A stretch of DNA of 64,000 nt from Moniliophthora roreri (taxonomy: Eukaryota; Basidiomycota; Agaricomycetes; Agaricales; Marasmiaceae), in the NCBI GenBank assembly GCA_001466705.2, contig LATX02000024.1:1-64000 (forward strand), given 5' to 3'. The position numbers were made by a program, and so were the translations under genes. Positions 58,384 to 64,000 of this stretch are shown piece after piece (the first letter of the stretch is position 1; the number at the start of each line of letters is the position of its first letter). A model generated the notes under the pieces. The model worked only from the letters and a program-made list of their open reading frames with translations, was not told the DNA's origin and did no database searches.

Positions 58384-58707
58384 TCACTCTGCAGCTGGGG
58401 GCCGCAGTGAGTCAAGGTACACTAGATCTCGGGCAAGCATCCCTGACTTGATTTGGCCGCACTTGCATTGGGACCGGGTATCTGGTGATTCTTTTGGTGG
58501 CGGAGCTGGGTCTGCCAAATCCTCTGATGAACTAGCTAGTCCGTTAGCAGAAATATACACATTAATCAAAGTCAAATTTACGCACCTTTGGAGGACTGGT
58601 AACTCTTCCTCGGAGAGATCCTCAAATCTGGAAGGTATAACGCGATCCAAAACTGGTGTGTGGCTCAAAAAGGCGCTGCCCCAGCCTAGCCTTATCCCAA
58701 GTATCAT
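58384..58707 (-). CDS. Hypothetical ORF, 107 codons, possibly two exons
   Basis: Starts MILGIRLGWG at 58707. Contains DLSEEELPVLQR, then a likely 50-bp intron (about 58530-58585), then SSSEDLADPAPPPKES and a short Cys pair (CKCG). Open over the whole length, acidic, with no recognised domain. It is upstream of the SET pseudogene on the same strand and might be a remnant of a related copy. Function unknown. Confidence 0.3.
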   Translation of the reverse strand: MILGIRLGWGSAFLSHTPVLDRVIPSRFEDLSEEELPVLQRCVNLTLINVYISANGLASSSEDLADPAPPPKESPDTRSQCKCGQIKSGMLARDLVYLDSLRPPAAE

Positions 58708-59002
58708 TCAAGACCATCAAACTTGAGGCTTGGCTCTGAGGAAATTCGTGATTTAATTCCTCGTTCACATTTTCGTTCCAGGGCGTCGAAAATCAGAGTT
58801 AGTTCCGCAGGTTTGTACGACTAAAGTTCAACAGGAACTGAGATGAGTGACAGTTTTCGAGTCAACATGATATGTACATATGCCGTAATACGACAACACC
58901 GCATGGGTAACGGGGTTCAGACTCTGACCGTTCTCCAGTTACCACCACCTGCTGTTCCACTGTCTTCCCTATTTTCCTTTCTCTCCTTTTTGAACCCACA
59001 CG

Positions 59003-59809
59003 ATGCCGAAAATCAAAACGTCACGCACAAAGAGACCGCCAGAAGGGTTCGAGGACATTGAGAGTGTGAGTCGATTTTTCACTCGAACCATTTCCGCGAC
59101 GCTGACCAAGAGTTTACACCGTCCCTTAAATTCTCCGCGAACCTCAACTATCGAACCTACACTCTCCATGCGATGAACATTAGGTCTTGGACGACTACGC
59201 CCGCAAGATGCGTGACGCAGAAAACGAATCACACGAAGGCAAACGAAAGGCCGAATCCCTCTGGCCAATTATGCGTATCTCACATACGCGGTCGAGATAC
59301 ATCTATGATTTATACTACAAGCGGGAGGCTATCAGTAGGGAGCTATATGACTGGTTGCTGAAGGAGGGTTATGCGGATGCAAAGTGAGTTCCAGTGTTCA
59401 TTTTTCATCTTTTCGCATGGAAAAGTTTATTCTAGCTCAATTTTCCTTTTCCTGCGTGTTTTGAGTCCATTTGACGCTGTGCTGACACATCTCCGCTGGC
59501 AGCCTCATAGCAAAATGGAAGAAGACAGGTTATGAAAAGTTGTGTTGCTTGCGGTGTATACAGACGAAGGTGTGTACTCTCCATTATCATTTTGCGAAAA
59601 TACGTCTCTTCAATCACTAACATAAACTCCTTTTGCAGGATATGAACTATCAAGGGTCGACATGCATATGCCGAGTGCCCAAAGCACAAGTACGCCCCGG
59701 AACTGTCGTAGAATGCGTTCATTGTGGCGAGTTTCATTCCGTTCTTGAGCCTTCAGTTATGATGCTAATCGAGCGTTTAGGCTGCCGTGGCTGTAGTTCC
59801 GATTCATGA
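59003..59809 (+). CDS. BUD31: BUD31/G10 spliceosome protein (Cwc14)
   Basis: A small, very conserved zinc protein of the activated spliceosome (Prp19-associated/NineTeen complex), acting in the nucleus. ATG at 59003 ([20 protein letters not shown]). Five exons: 59003-59065, 59184-59383, 59503-59569, 59639-59726, 59781-59809, giving 148 residues, the usual family length. Hallmarks are [54 protein letters not shown] and the end [11 protein letters not shown]. Its many Cys and His residues bind zinc. Introns 1-3 are GT-AG. The fourth (59727-59780) begins GCGAGT and ends TTTAG, a GC-AG intron that alone gives the conserved CGCRGC junction. Confidence 0.95.
59727..59780 (+). other. GC-AG intron in BUD31
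   Basis: Exon end ...CATTGTG, intron GCGAGT...GTTTAG, next exon GCTGCCGTGGC. No GT donor nearby restores the frame through the invariant HCGCRGC. Confidence 0.8.
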
Positions 59810-60401
59810 GAAAGATTTTGGGCTCTTCAAGTTCCGGGATGCAGCACCTTGTACTTGACAGTGACGGTTAACCGCTGTGGTTTACCTCCTTCGTGCGTGT
59901 ATTCTTTCTGCGCAGGGATATAATTAAGCAGCTGTAGTCGGTGCCTCTTTGTAAGATAAGGATTTTGTTGTTTGTCCTAATTGGACAAGTGTACATTCTC
60001 AAGTGGAGTCGGCAATCTGCATGCTTTATGTAAAATTGATACGTCAGTCGCCAATAGAGATATGTAACGATTTCTGCGCGGCCATCGTTGATGCCAAGGC
60101 GCACTCAACCGCGTGGACCTGACCTTGTCTTGACCTTGTACTCCCCTCTTTGAGTCTCGACCATGGATGAGATCGCTCAGTTGCTAGAGGCGAGGCCAGC
60201 ACTTCTCCTATGGGTTACCAATGTAGAAATTCAGGGTACCGTTCAGGACAAGTCAAAGCTATCGGGGCTATGCTGATCGGGGAGCAATCGGTCAAATGTC
60301 CGAAAAAGCTCCTAGTCCCTGATCAAACATTTTCTATTCTATTAAAAGCCGGCTGATTTAAATCAAGTCGACTTGTCCCTTGCTTGTCCCCGACCAACAC
60401 C

Positions 60402-63400
60402 ATGGGCCTCAGTAACGACTTTGCTGCCGTCCAGGACATGCTCTTGAAGAGAGCTGCAGCAGAACAAGGAGGCGTCATTTCTGGCGACAATCCCGCACAT
60501 TACAATGCACAGAATCCCATTCGTCTTTGGGTCATCCAACTTGTTATCATCATAGGTTTCACCCAGCTTCTGGCACTTATCTTGGGTCGAATACGCCAAC
60601 CGCGAGTTATTGCGGAAGTCATTGCGGGTATCATTCTAGGTCCTTCCGTCATGGGTCGTATTCCAAGATTCCAAAACAGCATTTTCCCGCAGGATTCCAT
60701 GCCATTGCTCAACGTTACAGCCAATATTGGCCTCATACTTTTCCTCTTCATCATTGGTATGGAAATTGATACTCGTGTCATCAAGAACAACGTGCGTGCA
60801 TCAGCCTCTATATCCCTCGCAGGGCTTGTCGTTCCCCTTGGTCTTGGTGCCGCTCTCGGTGTTGGAGTGTATCGAGAGTTTGTGAGCCCCACCGTCAACT
60901 TCGGATATTTCATTCTATTTGTAGCTGTTGCCGTCGGTATCACCGCATTCCCTGTCCTCTGTCGTATTTTGACAGAACTCAAACTGCTCGACACAACGGT
61001 GGGAGTAGTGACTCTCTCGGCTGGTGTTGGGAACGACGTTATCGGATGGATCCTGCTTGCCTTGTCGGTAGCGCTTGTGAATGCTTCAAATGGGCTTACT
61101 GCATTGTATGTCCTCCTGGCGAGTGCTGGGTTCATCCTGTTCTTGTTGTACCCAGTCAGATGGGCATTTGTTTGGTTGGCGAAGATAACCGGTAGTTTGG
61201 AGCAGGGTACACCGACTACCACAATGATGACGGTGACGCTACTCACGGTGTTCATCTCTGCATTTTTCACGGATATTATTGGTGTTCATGCTATTTTCGG
61301 TGAGTAACAGTTCATGTGCATTCCAGGTTTTGCGCTAACGCCGCGTCAATTGATAATCAGGAGGATTCCTGGCTGGTCTTATCGTTCCTCATAATAATGG
61401 GTTCGCGATCTCCCTTGTTGAGAAGATTGAAGATCTTGTCTCGATCCTCTTGCTTCCGATTGTGCGTATGGTCTTGACTAGTAGGATGTCCTTTCACTAA
61501 CTATTTGCATCATACATAGTACTTCACGCTGTCTGGTCTGCGGACTAACCTTGGCCTTCTCGACGAGGGAAGGACATGGGGATACATCATCCTTATTTGT
61601 GTCGTGGCTTTTGTATCCAAGTTCCTCCCCTGCGCTGCCGCTGCAAGACTCTGCGGCTTCAACATCCGAGAGTCTGGCGCTATTGGGAGTCTCATGAGTT
61701 GCAAAGGGTGGGTTTCATGTTCTACTCTATGTAGTAGATGCTGACTACGTATTCAGTCTCGTCGAGCTCATCGTTCTCAACGTTGGATTTCAGGCCGGTA
61801 TTTTGGATTCTCGAACATTCTCCATGTTCGTCGTACACGCCGTCGTTCTCACTTTCATCACGACACCCCTCGTTCTTATGTTCTATCCCGAACGCGTACG
61901 TGTCCATCAGGGCTCCGCTCACGATGCCATCAAGGCACCCGCTGGCGATGCTGATGCTGAACGCAGCACTGACAAGAACCTGGCAACGTCGGAGGAAGAC
62001 GCGAAGACCAGGTTTGCCCTGGTTTTGGACAAGCTTGAGCAACTGCCAGCTGCAATGACATTGACACAACTGTTGAATCCCTTTGCCGGCTCCTCTGCAC
62101 GCGGAGCTCCGCTTTCAGAATCTATTTCAGTCGTGAGCGCCGATTCCGAAGATCGAAAGGGGGACGACACTTCTCAGATCCCCACTCTTATAAAGGAGAA
62201 ATCTCGATCGGAACCGCCAAAGGCACCCGGCTTCATCGATCTCACCCTTCTCCGTCTCATCGAGCTCTCGAACAGAACCTCCGCCGTCCTCAAATCACAG
62301 GAGGCAGCTGCTCTCGTACATAGCGACCCAGTCGTATCTGTATTCAGCACGTTCGCCTGGTTGGCTGGCGTTACTAGTCGGTTGTGTTCGTCAGCACCCA
62401 AAAGCAAGGGGAGTACGCTGAATACAGCTCTCGAGGTTGTCCCTTGGGATGAGTTCGACGGTGTTGTTGGGAGACATGTTGAAGAGAGAAAGGTCGAGAT
62501 GCTATTGATTCCATGGGCTAGCACAGGCAATGGTGCAACAGCAGCAGTTTTAGATCAGAATACAGATGCGCCTGCTGCCAGGAACCCCTTTGATGGTGTA
62601 TTCCACCGTCCCGGGGCATCAGCCGCAGGATCTCCAGCCGCTTCTAGCCAACATGATCAGCTTTCTTCCGTCGTCTATGCCGAGTTCATCAGAAAACTCT
62701 TCTTGAACACTCCATGTGATGTCACACTATTCGTGGATCGTGGACGTGAGCGTCTAGGACTCGAACCTGCCATCACCTCTGCGCCAAGCGCCCTCAACAG
62801 CATAGGAGGTAATGCAGACACACTGCTGTTCCTTCCTTTCTACGGTGGACCTGATGACAGGCTTGCTTTGAAGTTGGTCGTTCAGATCTGCTCGAGAAAT
62901 CCCTGTGCACGTGCTGTCGTTGTCCGGGTTGTCCGTGCTTCAGATGAGGATAGCAGTGAGAGTGATGACGAGAAGAAGGAAAAGGTCCCACCCCCATACA
63001 ACACCATCAGCGCAGCAGATACGGTCTATGGTCAGCAAAACACTCAGACCAGATTGGCAAGCGATACCGCTGATAACCTTCTCTGGGATCGCCTTTCTAC
63101 CAGTGGATCATCGCGGATAACGTTCGTTGTCAAGAAGACCTCCAGACCGCTTAGGGATATCGTCGATCTTGTATCCCCTATACCGACGACAGACACTTCT
63201 CCTGCGATGAAAGCGCTCAACGCTGCTGTCAAGCCAGGATCAGGGGTCAATACTGTAGTCGTTTGCGGGCGGTCCAGACGTATGGCCGCTGAATCACTTG
63301 GGAGTGAGCTATCGCAGATTGTGAGCACAGCACCTATCGCTACTCAAGTCTCGAGAACGCTTGGTGATGTTGGTGCAGCGATGGTCGCTGTGGGTGCCAG

Positions 63401-63440
63401 AGCCAGTCTCATGGTCTGCCAGGCGAGGATCAACGAGTAA
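60402..63440 (+). CDS. K+/H+ antiporter, KHA1-type (CPA2 family)
   Basis: Exchanges K+ for H+ across an internal (Golgi/vesicle) membrane in relatives such as yeast Kha1. ATG at 60402, four exons (60402-61299, 61361-61461, 61520-61707, 61757-63440), 956 residues. The first ~430 residues are a Na+/H+-exchanger-type membrane domain of about 12 helices, with NPIRLWVIQLVIIIGFTQLL, AGIILGPSVMG, LFLFIIGMEID and AVGITAFPVLCRIL. The helix GVGNDVIGWILLAL carries the conserved acidic residue for ion exchange. A GFLAGLIVP segment follows. The C-terminal ~500 residues are soluble, with two regions that resemble the regulatory universal-stress-like half of these proteins (VEMLLIPWA and DTLLFLPFYGG-DDRLAL segments). 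All introns are GT-AG and the frame is intact. Confidence 0.92.
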
Positions 63441-64000
63441 ACATTGGAAAAATACATTTTTTTATCGTTTACATGTACTGTGCAGTGTTTTTTTTTTATT
63501 CACAGTTATCCACGATTAGGTATACGTTTTCTTTTATTGTACTGTAATGCAAATGTTTTGCAGGAGGATTTGATGCTGCCGGCGTTGCACATTGCTCCAT
63601 CTCGGTGGACAAAAGGAACAAGTGAACTTAGGTCGTCGAATTTTTTGTTATAATGTACAATGATCATTGTACCACTAGCTAGCACTCATTGACGTGTACC
63701 TTCGGACGCGACGCGACGCGACTTAATTCCGGGAATGCATCCTTTTTGCCTCCTCTTTAGTACTTCGGGCAAATGTCTCCAAATCATTCAATCCGACGAG
63801 ACGTCGCGATGCCTTAGTACTGAATTCCATTTCGTTAATCGAGAACTCTCTCTAAGTGAGGACCAATGCCGACTTCACTCCACGAGAATTAGGAATAGCT
63901 AGCGATGGTAAGGTGCGATGGTTAGGTTCGATGGTTCATTGCCGAATGCTTACTCAGGAGGTCGGAGAAACACCGTATGCTTGTAATGTCGATACTGGGC
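63441..64000. other. Downstream region without a supported gene
   Basis: A T-rich run (about 63460-63500) follows the antiporter stop, in keeping with a 3' UTR. A short (GACGC)n run lies at 63704-63722. No gene is supported in the last 500 bases. Confidence 0.5.

Noticed and set aside
60500..61270. A 256-codon frame on the minus strand
   Set aside because: Antisense of the first exon of the antiporter; composition is that of a shadow frame.
1..64000. tRNA, rRNA or CRISPR features
   Set aside because: No cloverleaf with intron-compatible arms, no rRNA sequence and no spaced repeat array was seen by eye; a tRNAscan run would be decisive for tRNAs.

Overview
The window is genomic DNA of a filamentous basidiomycete, probably an agaricomycete. 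The protein-coding genes carry many short (about 50-70 bp) GT-AG introns. The gene families fit as well: two cytochrome P450s, a basidiomycete-type seven-helix membrane protein, a neurofibromin/Ira Ras-GAP, a BUD31 spliceosome protein and a KHA1-type K+/H+ antiporter. The transposons are of Ty3/gypsy chromovirus, Tc1/mariner-MITE and hAT-MITE type. No bacterial operon features are present.

Region 1 (about 1-29.7 kb) is a transposon nest. At 1-7.8 kb the DNA is AT-rich, with several copies of one interspersed repeat, a 273-bp Tc1-like MITE and a small cluster of the palindrome GGTTATAACC. From 7.8 to 27.6 kb lie several copies of one Ty3/gypsy family, all on the minus strand. LTRs are about 625 bp, and the order in the sense of transcription is gag, pol (protease, RT, RNase H, integrase, chromodomain), then an extra third ORF. 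One copy (19237-26261) is nearly complete. Its primer-binding site is complementary to the predicted 5' end of its own transcript, which is the self-priming arrangement known from Tf1/sushi elements. Five single-N positions (8382, 11202, 14107, 17684, 26262) lie in or at the edge of these repeats, and most join duplicated or missing segments. The copy number and the tandem arrangement are therefore partly assembly questions. From 27.6 to 29.7 kb there are inverted and decayed LTR pieces and one probable hAT-type remnant.

Region 2 (about 30-39 kb) holds two paralogous P450 genes pointing away from each other, with a seven-helix membrane protein between them. A gene for a small secreted cysteine-rich protein follows, and its frame appears broken. 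A 99-bp direct repeat brackets the first P450.

Region 3 (about 39-64 kb) is mostly conserved housekeeping sequence: a coiled-coil protein, the large Ras-GAP (nearly 10 kb of exons and introns), RRP7 (small-subunit rRNA processing), BUD31 (splicing) and the K+/H+ antiporter. Between RRP7 and BUD31 lies a decay zone with an oxidoreductase relic and a SET-domain pseudogene, the latter split by a 340-bp hAT-type MITE with a perfect 8-bp target duplication. All calls come from reading the sequence; no database search was run.
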